NCBI GenBank assembly: GCA_910587095.1
Contig: CAJUMJ010000058.1
Location: forward strand, 62,001 to 126,000
Reading direction: 5' to 3'
DNA from: an uncultured Lachnospiraceae bacterium
GTDB taxonomy: Bacteria > Bacillota > Clostridia > Lachnospirales > Lachnospiraceae
DNA length: 64,000 nt
Positions 8,401 to 17,287 of this stretch are shown here, one piece after another. The notes under the pieces were generated by a model, which did not search any database, was not told the DNA's origin, and was given only the letters and a program-made list of their open reading frames with translations. How positions within the stretch are numbered: position 1 is the stretch's first letter; the number at the start of each line of letters is the position of its first letter. The position numbers and the translations under genes were made by a program.

Positions 8401-9972
8401 TCATTCATTATATAGAGAATCCGTCAAAAACACAACCGAAATCTGTTTCCCCACATCCTCCATATATTTGCGTATTTTCACGTTCTCCTCCATGCCCTTC
8501 GTGTGCTGGCTGGCCATATAGGAAGAAATGTAGTTATTTCCTTTCTCCTGATAACCGTCGAATCCCGCCACAAAGACCTGCGGCACACCGAGCTGGCATA
8601 GAAGTTTTAAAAGCATTATGACGCAGTTGTCACAATTACCCTTCTCGTCAAAGCTAAGCTCCGCGTAATTCAATACGTTTTCCTCCTCGCATACATCGAG
8701 AAGATTGGAGGTTACCAGTATATTTTTATCCCTGCGCTCCACCACCATATCATCATAGCGCATAGCGTTTGAACAGAACGTGTAATCCGCAGCGTAGCGG
8801 TGTGATACAAAGTTTGCCGAGAAAATAAAGGGGCTCTCCTGCGCCACAAAATCGTCTATTTTTTCCTGCTGTCGTTTCAGACTTCCTCCAGGCGCCAGCA
8901 CAAGCACCTTTCTGCCCTGCATGGCGGTACGCAGCATGTCCCTGAGTGAGCTGTCGTCCACTTCGTGATCCTGGTACGCCCTGTACAGCTTTTCAATATA
9001 CTCCTCGTCGTAAGCCGTTTTCTTATCGTCCGCGATTCCGGCCAAAATCTGATTGATCTGTTTGGCCCGAAGCCGTCCCTTTCCGATCAAAAACTCCGCG
9101 TAATTGCGATGCAGATTATATTTGGCTGATATAGCGTAGGGCATGCTGTAGCCCCATGGCTCAATCTGTTTGAGCGCCGCAATGTGATCGTCGATCCCGT
9201 CCAGTATGGGATTGATGTCGTAACCGCCGCCCTGCGTCCTGTTCATATAATCCATAATCAGTTCCATACACAGATTCCCGGGTGTGCGCCCCATTCCCAG
9301 CATGGATGCGTCTATGATGCTTTTTCTCCCGGCCGCTTTCATGGCGATAAACTCCTGTGCCAGAGAGTAGGACAGCGCCAGATTTTCGTGCAGGTGGAGA
9401 CCGATGGTGATCTCTCTGTCCAGATTGTGTTCCACCATAGAATAGATCCGCACCAGGTCGGCGCGCATCATGGAACCGAAAGTATCCACGATGGAAAACG
9501 CATAAGGGTGTATATTGTTGACCTTCTTCAAAAGCCCAAGAAGCGCTTCATCCGAATAGCCCATGATATTGATGGGATTGCAGAATACCTTGTATCCCTT
9601 TTCCATCACCCTGCGCACAAAAGTGAGCCCTTCGTCGATATCATAATCGTGAAAGGTTACCCGAACGGCGTCAATGGTCTTTCCGTCATAAGGCTCCAGC
9701 TTTTCCACGGAATATTTGTTGTGCAGCGCCATCGCCGTAAAAACCGTATTTCCCCGTTTCCCGGGAAGTATGGGCGCGATTTCCTCACAGTTATTGTAGA
9801 GACTTCTATCCTTGTCATATTCGCAATCCCGCAAAAATCCTACTTCCACATAGTCAGCCTGGGAATCCGTAAGTTTTTTGATAATACTCCTTATCGTGTG
9901 GTAGCCAAACTGCCAGTCGTTGATATAACCGCCGTCCCGCAATGTACAGTCCAAAAGTTTAATAAACGACAT
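8401..9972 (-). CDS. HMGL/DRE-TIM aldolase fused to a C-terminal Rossmann-like domain
   Basis: 523 residues. Residues 1 to about 290 are a DRE-TIM metallolyase barrel: LLDCTLRDGGYIND at the start supplies the Arg-Asp pair, and GLHLHENLALS carries the metal-binding histidines of 4-hydroxy-2-oxovalerate aldolase relatives. From about 345 a second domain opens KVLVLAPGGSLKRQQ and later has VFVAGFDGY; this resembles the GxGPSL-type nucleotide-binding fold of DUF115 and GT42 proteins. The ATG at 9972 is preferred over one three codons upstream because AGGAG is 9 bp ahead of it. The gene overlaps the upstream GT4 gene by 14 bp. Its place between a KdsC-like phosphatase and a CMP-sugar synthetase suggests it makes, or modifies, a 2-keto acid sugar from pyruvate or oxaloacetate. 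Function inferred. Confidence 0.75.
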   Translation of the reverse strand: MSFIKLLDCTLRDGGYINDWQFGYHTIRSIIKKLTDSQADYVEVGFLRDCEYDKDRSLYNNCEEIAPILPGKRGNTVFTAMALHNKYSVEKLEPYDGKTIDAVRVTFHDYDIDEGLTFVRRVMEKGYKVFCNPINIMGYSDEALLGLLKKVNNIHPYAFSIVDTFGSMMRADLVRIYSMVEHNLDREITIGLHLHENLALSYSLAQEFIAMKAAGRKSIIDASMLGMGRTPGNLCMELIMDYMNRTQGGGYDINPILDGIDDHIAALKQIEPWGYSMPYAISAKYNLHRNYAEFLIGKGRLRAKQINQILAGIADDKKTAYDEEYIEKLYRAYQDHEVDDSSLRDMLRTAMQGRKVLVLAPGGSLKRQQEKIDDFVAQESPFIFSANFVSHRYAADYTFCSNAMRYDDMVVERRDKNILVTSNLLDVCEEENVLNYAELSFDEKGNCDNCVIMLLKLLCQLGVPQVFVAGFDGYQEKGNNYISSYMASQHTKGMEENVKIRKYMEDVGKQISVVFLTDSLYNE

Positions 9973-11242
9973 TCTTGTCATCTCCTATCTTATATAATCC
10001 GTTAAGCACGTTCCTCATCTTTCTGTAGCACTTTTCCTTGTCAAACATCTCCCGCCACAGCACAAGGCTCCTCCCCTTTATCCCGTCAAGCTCCTCCCCC
10101 GACATCCGGAAGATCGTTCGGATCGCCTCCGCCACTTCCTCCGCCTCGGGGTCTTCGCTCAAAAGGACTCCGTTTCCGTCAAGCATCTCCGTGATCCCGC
10201 CCACGGCGGTGCCAATCACCGGAATGCCGTAGGACATAGCCTCCTGGATCGAAACCGGACATCCCCCTTCCGTGGCGGAGGTTGTGATAAAGCAATCAAC
10301 CTGATTCTCCTTATACCAGGCAGCCGCATCCTCCAAAAAGCCCGTAAACACATATCTGATATTTCCCTTTTTCCAAAGCTTCCGCTTTGCATACGCCTTC
10401 ACGGCTTCCATGCTTTCGCCGTCCCCAATGTGCGTCCAGCAAATCGGCTGCTCCCCGATCAGGGAAAGGCCGTCTATAATCCGCTCTATCCGCTTTAAGG
10501 GAATTACGTTGGAACAGCTTACAAGCATCCACTCTCCTCCCGAATAAGCCGGCATATACCGGGAAGCCTGCGCCGTTCCAAGCCTGCACACATGCAGTTT
10601 CTCCGCGGGAAACCTCTCACTTCTGACGCTTCTGTCATAATAATCCCTGCCATAGGCGCAGGTGAACGCAATCCCATCCATCCCCCGTTCCATCTGTGCC
10701 CGGAAGGGCTGCCTGTCTCCGGGCACTCTCCCGTGATAGAGATCCCGCCCGTGTGTCCTGGCAACGATCCGCACCCCGGGGTATTTTTTCCTTTCGCGAA
10801 CCATGCTGTAGCAGTAATAGTCATACCAGAAAGAATAGTAGACAATCTCCTCTTCCCCGGAAAGCAGACCGCTTTTTTTAAGTATTTTCCGGTCAGCCAA
10901 CATCTGCGCATAAAAAGAGAGGGACTGGTAAAAACGCGTTCTTTTCTGCTTTTTGCCGCGCAGTATTTCCCGGATTTCCTCTCTTCCATCCGCATCCGTC
11001 AAAAATCCAAACAACGCCCGCAGCTTATCGCGTCTTGTAAACCGCGGCCTTGGGTGTGTAACCAGGTGCACTCCCGCCGGCAGTCGGTTTTCCCTTTGTC
11101 CCTCCGTCATCTGTCTCTCATCCGCATGAGAAATGACAGTCACGTCATAATCTTTTGCAAGCCTCGTAAGCTCCGGCAGGACAAAGCTCTTTTCTCCCCT
11201 GCCATAAGGAAAGTTTTCCGTCGCAAGTAAAATCTTTGTCAT
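9959..11242 (-). CDS. Glycosyltransferase family 4
   Basis: 427 residues, GT-B fold. N-terminal KILLATENFPYGRGEKSFV is a common GT4 opening with the flexible glycine loop. The C-terminal half has VSCSNVIPLKRIERIIDGL, the HIGDGE segment, and FITTSATEGGCPVSIQEAMSYG, the E-x7-E donor-site motif. It transfers a sugar from a nucleotide donor on the inner membrane face. The start is the ATG at 11242, with GAGGG upstream. It lies inside the CMP-sugar cassette, between the CMP-transferase and the aldolase, so it may be the transferase that adds or extends the ulosonic residue, though the gene at 11962 is the other candidate. Confidence 0.88.
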   Translation of the reverse strand: MTKILLATENFPYGRGEKSFVLPELTRLAKDYDVTVISHADERQMTEGQRENRLPAGVHLVTHPRPRFTRRDKLRALFGFLTDADGREEIREILRGKKQKRTRFYQSLSFYAQMLADRKILKKSGLLSGEEEIVYYSFWYDYYCYSMVRERKKYPGVRIVARTHGRDLYHGRVPGDRQPFRAQMERGMDGIAFTCAYGRDYYDRSVRSERFPAEKLHVCRLGTAQASRYMPAYSGGEWMLVSCSNVIPLKRIERIIDGLSLIGEQPICWTHIGDGESMEAVKAYAKRKLWKKGNIRYVFTGFLEDAAAWYKENQVDCFITTSATEGGCPVSIQEAMSYGIPVIGTAVGGITEMLDGNGVLLSEDPEAEEVAEAIRTIFRMSGEELDGIKGRSLVLWREMFDKEKCYRKMRNVLNGLYKIGDDKNVVY

Positions 11243-11259
11243 CTGCACCCTCTTACTTC

Positions 11260-11940
11260 TCAGACCGTCGGATTCGGGTCCTTCATGGCATAGAGCGCTT
11301 TGGCCATCTCATAGTCATAAAGGTCGTCTATATCCGCCGCCTCGCGCTTGTTGATCACAAGCTGATAATATTTCGGCCCGTAATTATAATGCCATTCCCT
11401 CACCTTATCCGTCGGCGCCAGATCGATCCCGTTTGTGAAATGGTACATCATGGGTAACTGCTCGGAATTTTTATGTTCCAACCCCATCTTGAAATTCAAA
11501 GGCCCGTTGTCATCCATCAGATATGTCTGGTAAGGGGATACGGTGATCAGGGAATCATATCCTTCCTTCAGCTTCTCGAAATACACTTTTATCGCCTTCT
11601 CATACAGATAAGGCTCCACGCAGGGGGATGTGGCGCAGGCGTACAGAAGGTGATCTCCCTCTATGGTATCGCAAAGATACTCCAAGAACATGCCAAAGGG
11701 TACGGATTCGTTCGCGTACTGCTCCGGGCGCTTAATGGCTTTCACACCGCACTTTTCGCCGATGGCGAGCATCTCGTCGGAGTCGGAAGAGACGATGATC
11801 TCGTGAAGCCCCTTCACCTGCTTTAACTGCTCGATCTTGTGCTGCAATAAATTGGAATTGCCGAAGGGCAGAATGTTCTTGTTCGGCAGCCTTGTGCTGT
11901 TCCCCTTCACCGGTACAACTGCTGTAATCTTATCGCTCAT
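11260..11940 (-). CDS. Acylneuraminate cytidylyltransferase family (CMP-sugar synthetase)
   Basis: 226 residues, the usual size of a catalytic NeuA/KdsB-type domain. ITAVVPVKGNSTRLPNKN is the CTP-binding loop (PVKGxSxRLPxKN), followed by IIVSSDSDEML and an RPEQYANE segment. It activates a 2-keto-3-deoxy sugar acid with CTP to the CMP-sugar. No NeuB/NeuC-type synthase is in the window, so the substrate is more likely the product of the aldolase at 8401 than authentic sialic acid. It lies 21 bp after the GT-B gene and 17 bp before the GT4 gene. The family is sure; the sugar is not. Confidence 0.9.
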   Translation of the reverse strand: MSDKITAVVPVKGNSTRLPNKNILPFGNSNLLQHKIEQLKQVKGLHEIIVSSDSDEMLAIGEKCGVKAIKRPEQYANESVPFGMFLEYLCDTIEGDHLLYACATSPCVEPYLYEKAIKVYFEKLKEGYDSLITVSPYQTYLMDDNGPLNFKMGLEHKNSEQLPMMYHFTNGIDLAPTDKVREWHYNYGPKYYQLVINKREAADIDDLYDYEMAKALYAMKDPNPTV

Positions 11941-11961
11941 GTCGATTCCTCCTTTTTGTCC

Positions 11962-13338
11962 TTACTTTTTTATATCCAACTGCTTTGCAATCTTTTTTAC
12001 GATAGACGCGATTTCCTCCTCGCTCGTACTCTCGATGGCAAACCTCTTATTTCTCTCGGCCTTTTCCCTTCTAAGGGCGCGCTGGCCTTCGATCCAGTGA
12101 AAACGGATATGCTCGTTTGCCAGAATTTCCTTATACTTGTCATAGAACCAATCCCACTGCTGCAGTTTCTTCTGCATCTGTATCAGGGGCGGCTGTTTGG
12201 TTCTATAGGAAGAAAGCTGCTCCGCTGTCAGATTGTAGCTCGGATCCTTGTAGACTTCCTCCGCCATATCGGCCAGCTTTTTATAGCTTGGTTCCTTCTC
12301 ATCCACCAGATAAATCTCGTTGATGGCGCTTTTGTCAATCGGGAACACCGGGTCTTTCTCGTCCACCGTCCCCGCGAAGCTCTCATAATCCCTGATCTTT
12401 TCGCCCTGGCTGATGAGTTTCAGCTCAAAGCCGTCCGTCACCTCAAGCGGGAAGAGCAGATGGCACATCCGCCCCGCGAAGTAAGCCTCCACGATGGTGG
12501 AGCTGTTTCCCGTATAGACAATGTCGCTCGCAATAATCCACTGCTTCACGGATTTCTCGCTGATCACTCTAAAATTATCACAACGTTTTTCCACCTCGGA
12601 CATATGCACGCCAATATGTCCAGGGTGCGGTCGGTATATGACAAGAATGTCATTTCTCTCATGGCAGATCCGCTCCATCCACTCCAGGATGATCCGCTCC
12701 GAGCGCATCATAAAATCATAATAATCGCGCCAGTCCTCCCCGTGCTTTTTGCACATGCCCGCAATGTACTCTTCGGAAAGGTTGTCCGCGTAGAACGGGG
12801 AGGCGAAAAGCAGTACCTTTTTGTCCGTGGGCAGGCCGTACTCCTTAAAAAGCGTTTCTATGTCAAGATAATAACCTTTCAGCTCGTCCCTCAAAAAATC
12901 CATTCCCACATGGCCCACCACTTTGATATTTCTCGGATCCATGTGCGCCGCCTCGAGAAGCCTCTTCCTGTTCGCCTCTCCCCAGGAAACACGCACGACC
13001 TCCCTGCCGATGCCGGTATAGTTTTTAAACACGCCCGCCCGCTCGTCCTTCGGATAGACAATGTTTTCCCACTGCATGTCGATCACCTTGTCGAAGGAGA
13101 CAAAGTCCTTCGTATGCCACTCAAGCGAAGCATTCTGATAGCACGCCATGGTCATGACCACACGCGCGTGGTAAACGGGCTTTACTGCCTCAAGCGCCTC
13201 CTCGTCCTCGATATGCTTAATCAGCACCGTATAGCCTCTTTTTTCCAGCTCGTACTTGACGAGGCACATATTCTCAAGTTCTCTCACTTTGTGCTCGTAA
13301 ATGATAAGGAAATCCACTTCCCGCACTTGTTTTTTCAT
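11962..13338 (-). CDS. Surface carbohydrate biosynthesis GT-B protein (Kdo-/glycerophosphotransferase-like fold)
   Basis: 458 residues, no signal or membrane segment. The centre carries KKVLLFASPFYADN, then ILVIYRPHPGHIG and a later DIVYTGNSSTIVEAYFAG. RPHP followed by an SSSxxEA-type loop is characteristic of CDP-glycerol glycerophosphotransferase and CMP-Kdo transferase-like GT-B folds. The C-terminal 90 residues are charged and helical. It sits directly upstream of the CMP-sugar synthetase, which makes it my first candidate for transferring the CMP-activated sugar. I know related proteins only as surface carbohydrate biosynthesis proteins without an assigned reaction. Confidence 0.7.
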   Translation of the reverse strand: MKKQVREVDFLIIYEHKVRELENMCLVKYELEKRGYTVLIKHIEDEEALEAVKPVYHARVVMTMACYQNASLEWHTKDFVSFDKVIDMQWENIVYPKDERAGVFKNYTGIGREVVRVSWGEANRKRLLEAAHMDPRNIKVVGHVGMDFLRDELKGYYLDIETLFKEYGLPTDKKVLLFASPFYADNLSEEYIAGMCKKHGEDWRDYYDFMMRSERIILEWMERICHERNDILVIYRPHPGHIGVHMSEVEKRCDNFRVISEKSVKQWIIASDIVYTGNSSTIVEAYFAGRMCHLLFPLEVTDGFELKLISQGEKIRDYESFAGTVDEKDPVFPIDKSAINEIYLVDEKEPSYKKLADMAEEVYKDPSYNLTAEQLSSYRTKQPPLIQMQKKLQQWDWFYDKYKEILANEHIRFHWIEGQRALRREKAERNKRFAIESTSEEEIASIVKKIAKQLDIKK

Positions 13339-13353
13339 TCGGACGCTGCTCCT

Positions 13354-15057
13354 TTACTCCTCAAAAAATAAATGTATCGCGCTCAGAACCGTGAGCGCCT
13401 GCTCCTTTTCCGAAAAACTCCCCTCCGTAAAGAGCAGTCTCATATCGGAGCGCAGGTCTTCTTGCAAAATACTGCTGCCGATCCGCTCCTCAAACATTGT
13501 CTCAATATAGTTTCTGACATCTTTGTCACATTCATACCAGTAATCCACGGGATTCATGGAGTTCGGGTCAGGTCTTCGCAACGCGCGCCGCATATATCCT
13601 CCCATCAGTTTTCCGGTGGTCTTTACCTTCCGTTTAAAAATCTCGTTCTCTTTTGGCCGGACGCCCCATTTCTCCCACACAAAATCCGCCGCTTTGGGAT
13701 ATTTCGTCTCTATCCATTTCAAATAGATGCGATGCTGTTTGCGGTATTCAAAAGGTACAGCCATCACCGCCGCCAGAAAATCCACATCCAAAAAAGGCGA
13801 ACCGGTTTCCACATAATTCTGCCTGATCATATAGGAACTCTGCGCCCCCAAAAGTCCCCTCGTGACGAGGGCAAAGATTTCCTGCGTCGGATACCGGGCC
13901 AAAAGGTTTTCGTCAAACGTATATTTGAGTCTGTCGGAATACTGGTGCAGGCCGAAAACCGGGCTTCTGTCGTTTAACGCCTTATCCTGGTAAAAGGTAG
14001 AGACAATGGCGTCCCCCACCATGCCTGTATGCTCGATACCGAAAGACTCTTTGTCAAGCAGACGAAGCAGGCGGTTTCCACCGGTCATGCCAAGACAGAT
14101 CGCCGCCCCGTTGTTTTTACAGGTCATCTCGTCCACATCGTAAACCCAGGTCAAGTCATCCAGCGGTTTGTGGAGATATTCATGTTTCAGCGCCCCGGCA
14201 ACCTGCGCGGATATCCTCTGATCCAGATAGCCAAGCCTGCTGTAGGCGATGTTGACCTGATCCGTGAATCCCAGCTCATGTGCCGCCCAGGTCACCATAC
14301 GGCTGTCCATGCCGCCGCTTAAGTCCACCAGATGCCTGTAACCATACTCCCTGTCTTTCGAAAATTCTCTGTAAACTGCCTGTCTGAACGCCTCGTCAAT
14401 CCGCTCCACCGCTTCCGGTTCGCTCATATCCTCCTCGCCGCACGGTATTTCATAATACCGGTGAAGAGCTGCCGTGCCGCCTTCAAGTACGGCAAAGTAT
14501 CCCGGGAGAAGTCTGTGTATCTCCTTTACAAAAGTGGAATCGTCCAGCATGTAGCCGCAGGTCAGCATATATTTTGCCGCCGTTTCGTTGAAATGATACG
14601 CGATCCCGTTCTCCCGCATGGCACGCACGATAAATTCCAGCCGGTCCGACACGATCCATCGATCCTGGTCACAATAGTAGTACACGGACTTATTTGACAT
14701 CTGATCCGTAAAGACCGTGACCTGCCCCGTCTCCTTATCGTAATAGTAACCGCCAAAAGCGCCCCGCAGTTTCCCAAGATGAGCTGCCCTGTCCTTCTTT
14801 AAGGAGTAGGCGAAGGAATAGGACCACTTCCCATACCCTTCGGAGCAGAGAAACTCGTCCTTATTGTACACATAGCCGTCCAGAAAACAGACCTGGTTCG
14901 CGTCCGACAAAAAAATCTGATCCTGCGGAAATTTGTCCAAAAGCTTCCTGCAATGCACGCAGACGCCAAGGTCGAAATATTCTCCCAGGCAGAACAGTTT
15001 TATATTTTTGCTCGCGGCGAGAAACCCCCGCAGCCGCCAACCTTTATCCCCGGACAT
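13354..15057 (-). CDS. Asparagine synthetase-like protein lacking the glutaminase cysteine
   Basis: 567 residues. The synthetase half is intact, with the ATP pyrophosphatase loop SGGMDS at residues 247-252. The N-terminal glutaminase half is degenerate: there is no Met-Cys-Gly start, although a shadow of the YNGEIYN strand remains (FLDGYVYNKDEFL near 58-70). The protein probably adenylates a carboxylate and couples it to ammonia or an amine from another source. The ATG at 15057 with GAGAGGT upstream decides the start, and the gene overlaps the aminotransferase gene by 14 bp. This neighbour pair suggests amidation of a uronic or ulosonic acid or formation of an amide-linked substituent. Two intact AsnB proteins occur at 53150 and 57823. 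Confidence 0.85.
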   Translation of the reverse strand: MSGDKGWRLRGFLAASKNIKLFCLGEYFDLGVCVHCRKLLDKFPQDQIFLSDANQVCFLDGYVYNKDEFLCSEGYGKWSYSFAYSLKKDRAAHLGKLRGAFGGYYYDKETGQVTVFTDQMSNKSVYYYCDQDRWIVSDRLEFIVRAMRENGIAYHFNETAAKYMLTCGYMLDDSTFVKEIHRLLPGYFAVLEGGTAALHRYYEIPCGEEDMSEPEAVERIDEAFRQAVYREFSKDREYGYRHLVDLSGGMDSRMVTWAAHELGFTDQVNIAYSRLGYLDQRISAQVAGALKHEYLHKPLDDLTWVYDVDEMTCKNNGAAICLGMTGGNRLLRLLDKESFGIEHTGMVGDAIVSTFYQDKALNDRSPVFGLHQYSDRLKYTFDENLLARYPTQEIFALVTRGLLGAQSSYMIRQNYVETGSPFLDVDFLAAVMAVPFEYRKQHRIYLKWIETKYPKAADFVWEKWGVRPKENEIFKRKVKTTGKLMGGYMRRALRRPDPNSMNPVDYWYECDKDVRNYIETMFEERIGSSILQEDLRSDMRLLFTEGSFSEKEQALTVLSAIHLFFEE

Positions 15058-16189
15058 CCGCGATACCTCTCAATATACTTTCACACACAAGGCCGATCTG
15101 TTCCTCCTCGAGGTAAGGGTGGAAAGGAAGGGAAAGGCATCTCTCGCTCAAACTCTCCGCAACCGCGCAGGACACCGCCTCCACCTGTCTGTCCCTGAAA
15201 GCTTCCTGCTTGTGCATCGTTTTTTTATAATAGACAGCGCTCGGAACGCCCGCCTCGTTCATGCTTTTGATCACACGATCCCGCTCGTTCCTGTCTTTAA
15301 AGCAGACGGTATACTGCGCCCAGGCGCTGCGCCTGTTTTCCAGAATATGGGGCGTCTGCACGGCATCCCCCAGTAAAGTTGTATACCGATCCGCCACCCT
15401 CTCACAGGAAGCGATCTCCTCCTCCAAAAAATCAAGCTTAGCCAGCAGAACAGCGGCCTGCAGCGTATCCAGGCGGGAGTTCATGCCGATGCGGACATTG
15501 TCGTACTTGTCGCCGCCTTTGCCATGCACATGAAGAGAGCGAAGCTTGTCTGCCCACTCGTCGTTATCCGTAAAGACCGCGCCGCCGTCCCCATAGCAGC
15601 CAAGAGGCTTTGAGGGAAAAAACGACGTGGTCGAAATGTCTCCGAAACTGCAAGTCCTGTCTCCGTTCAGGCTTCCGCCGAAGGACTGAGCCGCGTCCTC
15701 GAGAAGATACATGTCGTAACGCTCTGTAATCTCTCTGATTTTGTCGTACTCCGCAGGCTGACCAAATAAGTCAACTGCAACCACCGCACGGGGCCTGTAA
15801 GTCGTGTGATGAATCACAAATTCGACTGCCCTCTCCAGACTCCCGCAATCTATGTTGAAGGTGCAAGGATCCACATCCACAAAGACAGGCACGCCTCCCA
15901 CAAGGGGCACAACCTCCCCGCTGGAGAAAAAAGTAAAATCCGGCACAAACACCGCGTCCCGCGCCCCGATCTCCCACGCCATAAGCGCAAGCTGCAAGGC
16001 GTCCGTCCCGTTGCCGCAGGCGATACAGTGCTTAACACCCACAAACGCCGCGAGCCGCTCCTCCAGTCTCGCAACCTGAGGGCCTCCGATAAACCGTGTC
16101 TCTTCTATCACGACACGCATCGCCTCGTCAATGGCCTGCCTGTGTAGCTGATATTGTTTTTTCAGATCCCGAAATTCCATTTTTGCCAT
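15044..16189 (-). CDS. DegT/DnrJ/EryC1/StrS sugar aminotransferase (WbpE-like)
   Basis: 381 residues, PLP-dependent fold I. GNGTDALQLAL binds the cofactor phosphate, EDAAQSFGGSLNG and GDISTTSFFPSKPLGCYGDGGA carry the PLP aspartate and the Schiff-base lysine (in FFPSKPLG). The C-terminal half has GMNSRLDTLQAAVL, also conserved. The closest described relatives I can recall are the WbpE-type enzymes that transaminate a 3-keto UDP-sugar. It precedes the AsnB-like gene with a 14-bp overlap and follows the 2-epimerase gene by 14 bp, matching a UDP-amino-sugar pathway. The matching dehydrogenases are not in this window, so the exact amino sugar cannot be named. Confidence 0.92.
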   Translation of the reverse strand: MAKMEFRDLKKQYQLHRQAIDEAMRVVIEETRFIGGPQVARLEERLAAFVGVKHCIACGNGTDALQLALMAWEIGARDAVFVPDFTFFSSGEVVPLVGGVPVFVDVDPCTFNIDCGSLERAVEFVIHHTTYRPRAVVAVDLFGQPAEYDKIREITERYDMYLLEDAAQSFGGSLNGDRTCSFGDISTTSFFPSKPLGCYGDGGAVFTDNDEWADKLRSLHVHGKGGDKYDNVRIGMNSRLDTLQAAVLLAKLDFLEEEIASCERVADRYTTLLGDAVQTPHILENRRSAWAQYTVCFKDRNERDRVIKSMNEAGVPSAVYYKKTMHKQEAFRDRQVEAVSCAVAESLSERCLSLPFHPYLEEEQIGLVCESILRGIADVRG

Positions 16190-16203
16190 CTTTTTGCCCC
16201 CTG

Positions 16204-17286
16204 TCAGCCAATCAAACCATTTTCCTCCAATGCGCGCACCATCTTTTCCGCAGCATGGCCGTCCCCATAATATCCGGGCCGGTCTTTGGGAGCAACCCGC
16301 TTCGCTTTTTTCGCGAAAGCCAAAGCTTCCTCCACACTTTTTTCATCCGTCGGATCTACGCGGTGAAGCCAATCCTCCCGCATCAGATCCTCCCAAATAT
16401 CCAGATTCAGCATAAACAGGCATTTCGCCCCCGCAAAGGAGGATTCCTTTGACACGCCCCCCGAGTCCGTCAGAATCAGTCTGGCCCGGTTCATAAGGCG
16501 CACCATCTCCCCGTAACCGACAGGCTCCATAATTTCCAGATTGGGGATCGCCTTTGCCCTCTCTAGCAGTCCAAACCGGGAAAGGCACTTCTTCGTGCGC
16601 GGATGGAGCGGGCAGAGCACTCTGCTCCCCAGCCGTTCCACCAGATTCAAAACAGCCTCCATGCGTTCTTTGTCCGAAGTGTTCTCCTGCCTGTGCCACG
16701 TCATCAGCACCGGCTCTTCCTCCTCTTCTACCGCCTCGTCCTTCTCCCGCCGCCTGGCTATAGAGCGGTAAGTATCGTACATAATATCGCCGGTCAGGCA
16801 GGCTTTCTCACCAAGCCCCTCCCTCTTGCAGTTTTCCAGAGAGACGGCGTCGGGGCAAAATAAAATATCCGAGAGATGATCCGTCACAATGCGGTTGCAT
16901 TCCTCCGGGTTCGTCTTAATATGCGTTCTCGGCCCTGCCTCCACATGGGCGATGGGAATACCAAGCTTTGACGCCGTCACCGCGCCGGCAAGCGTCGTGT
17001 TTGTATCCCCGTACAGAATGACAAGCGCCGGCCTCTTTTCCGAAAGTTCCTCTTCCAGCCCGATCATGGCTTTCGCCGTCACCTGGGCATGGCTGCCGCC
17101 GCCCGCGGAAAGATTCACGTAAGGCGCAGGAATGCCAAGCTCCTCAAAAAAAATATCGGACATATTCTCATCGTAGTGCTGTCCGCTGTGTATGATATTC
17201 TGCTGATAACCCGCCGCCTCAATCGCATGATAAAGCGGCGCCAGCTTGATAAACTGGGGACGGTTCCCCACAATATGTGTGATCAT
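16204..17286 (-). CDS. wecB: UDP-N-acetylglucosamine 2-epimerase family (WecB/WbpI-like)
   Basis: 360 residues. GNRPQFIKLAPL at the N-terminus, YGDTNTTLAG, HVEAGPRTHIKTNPEECNR and LTDSGGVSKES are the standard motifs of non-hydrolysing UDP-GlcNAc 2-epimerases. The HVEAGPR form rather than HVEAGLR is more like WbpI-type enzymes that act on 2,3-diamino uronic sugars. It inverts C2 of a UDP-HexNAc donor in the cytoplasm to give a manno-configured sugar. Together with the aminotransferase downstream it suggests a diamino or amino uronate branch. Start ATG at 17286, one base after the preceding stop. WecB versus WbpI cannot be settled here. Confidence 0.9.
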   Translation of the reverse strand: MITHIVGNRPQFIKLAPLYHAIEAAGYQQNIIHSGQHYDENMSDIFFEELGIPAPYVNLSAGGGSHAQVTAKAMIGLEEELSEKRPALVILYGDTNTTLAGAVTASKLGIPIAHVEAGPRTHIKTNPEECNRIVTDHLSDILFCPDAVSLENCKREGLGEKACLTGDIMYDTYRSIARRREKDEAVEEEEEPVLMTWHRQENTSDKERMEAVLNLVERLGSRVLCPLHPRTKKCLSRFGLLERAKAIPNLEIMEPVGYGEMVRLMNRARLILTDSGGVSKESSFAGAKCLFMLNLDIWEDLMREDWLHRVDPTDEKSVEEALAFAKKAKRVAPKDRPGYYGDGHAAEKMVRALEENGLIG

Positions 17287-17287
17287 C

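Noticed and set aside
11956..13371. A 471-codon open frame on the plus strand
   Set aside because: It lies antisense to the well-supported GT-B gene at 11962-13338. Its translation shows no family motif and the open frame follows from codon bias of the real gene.
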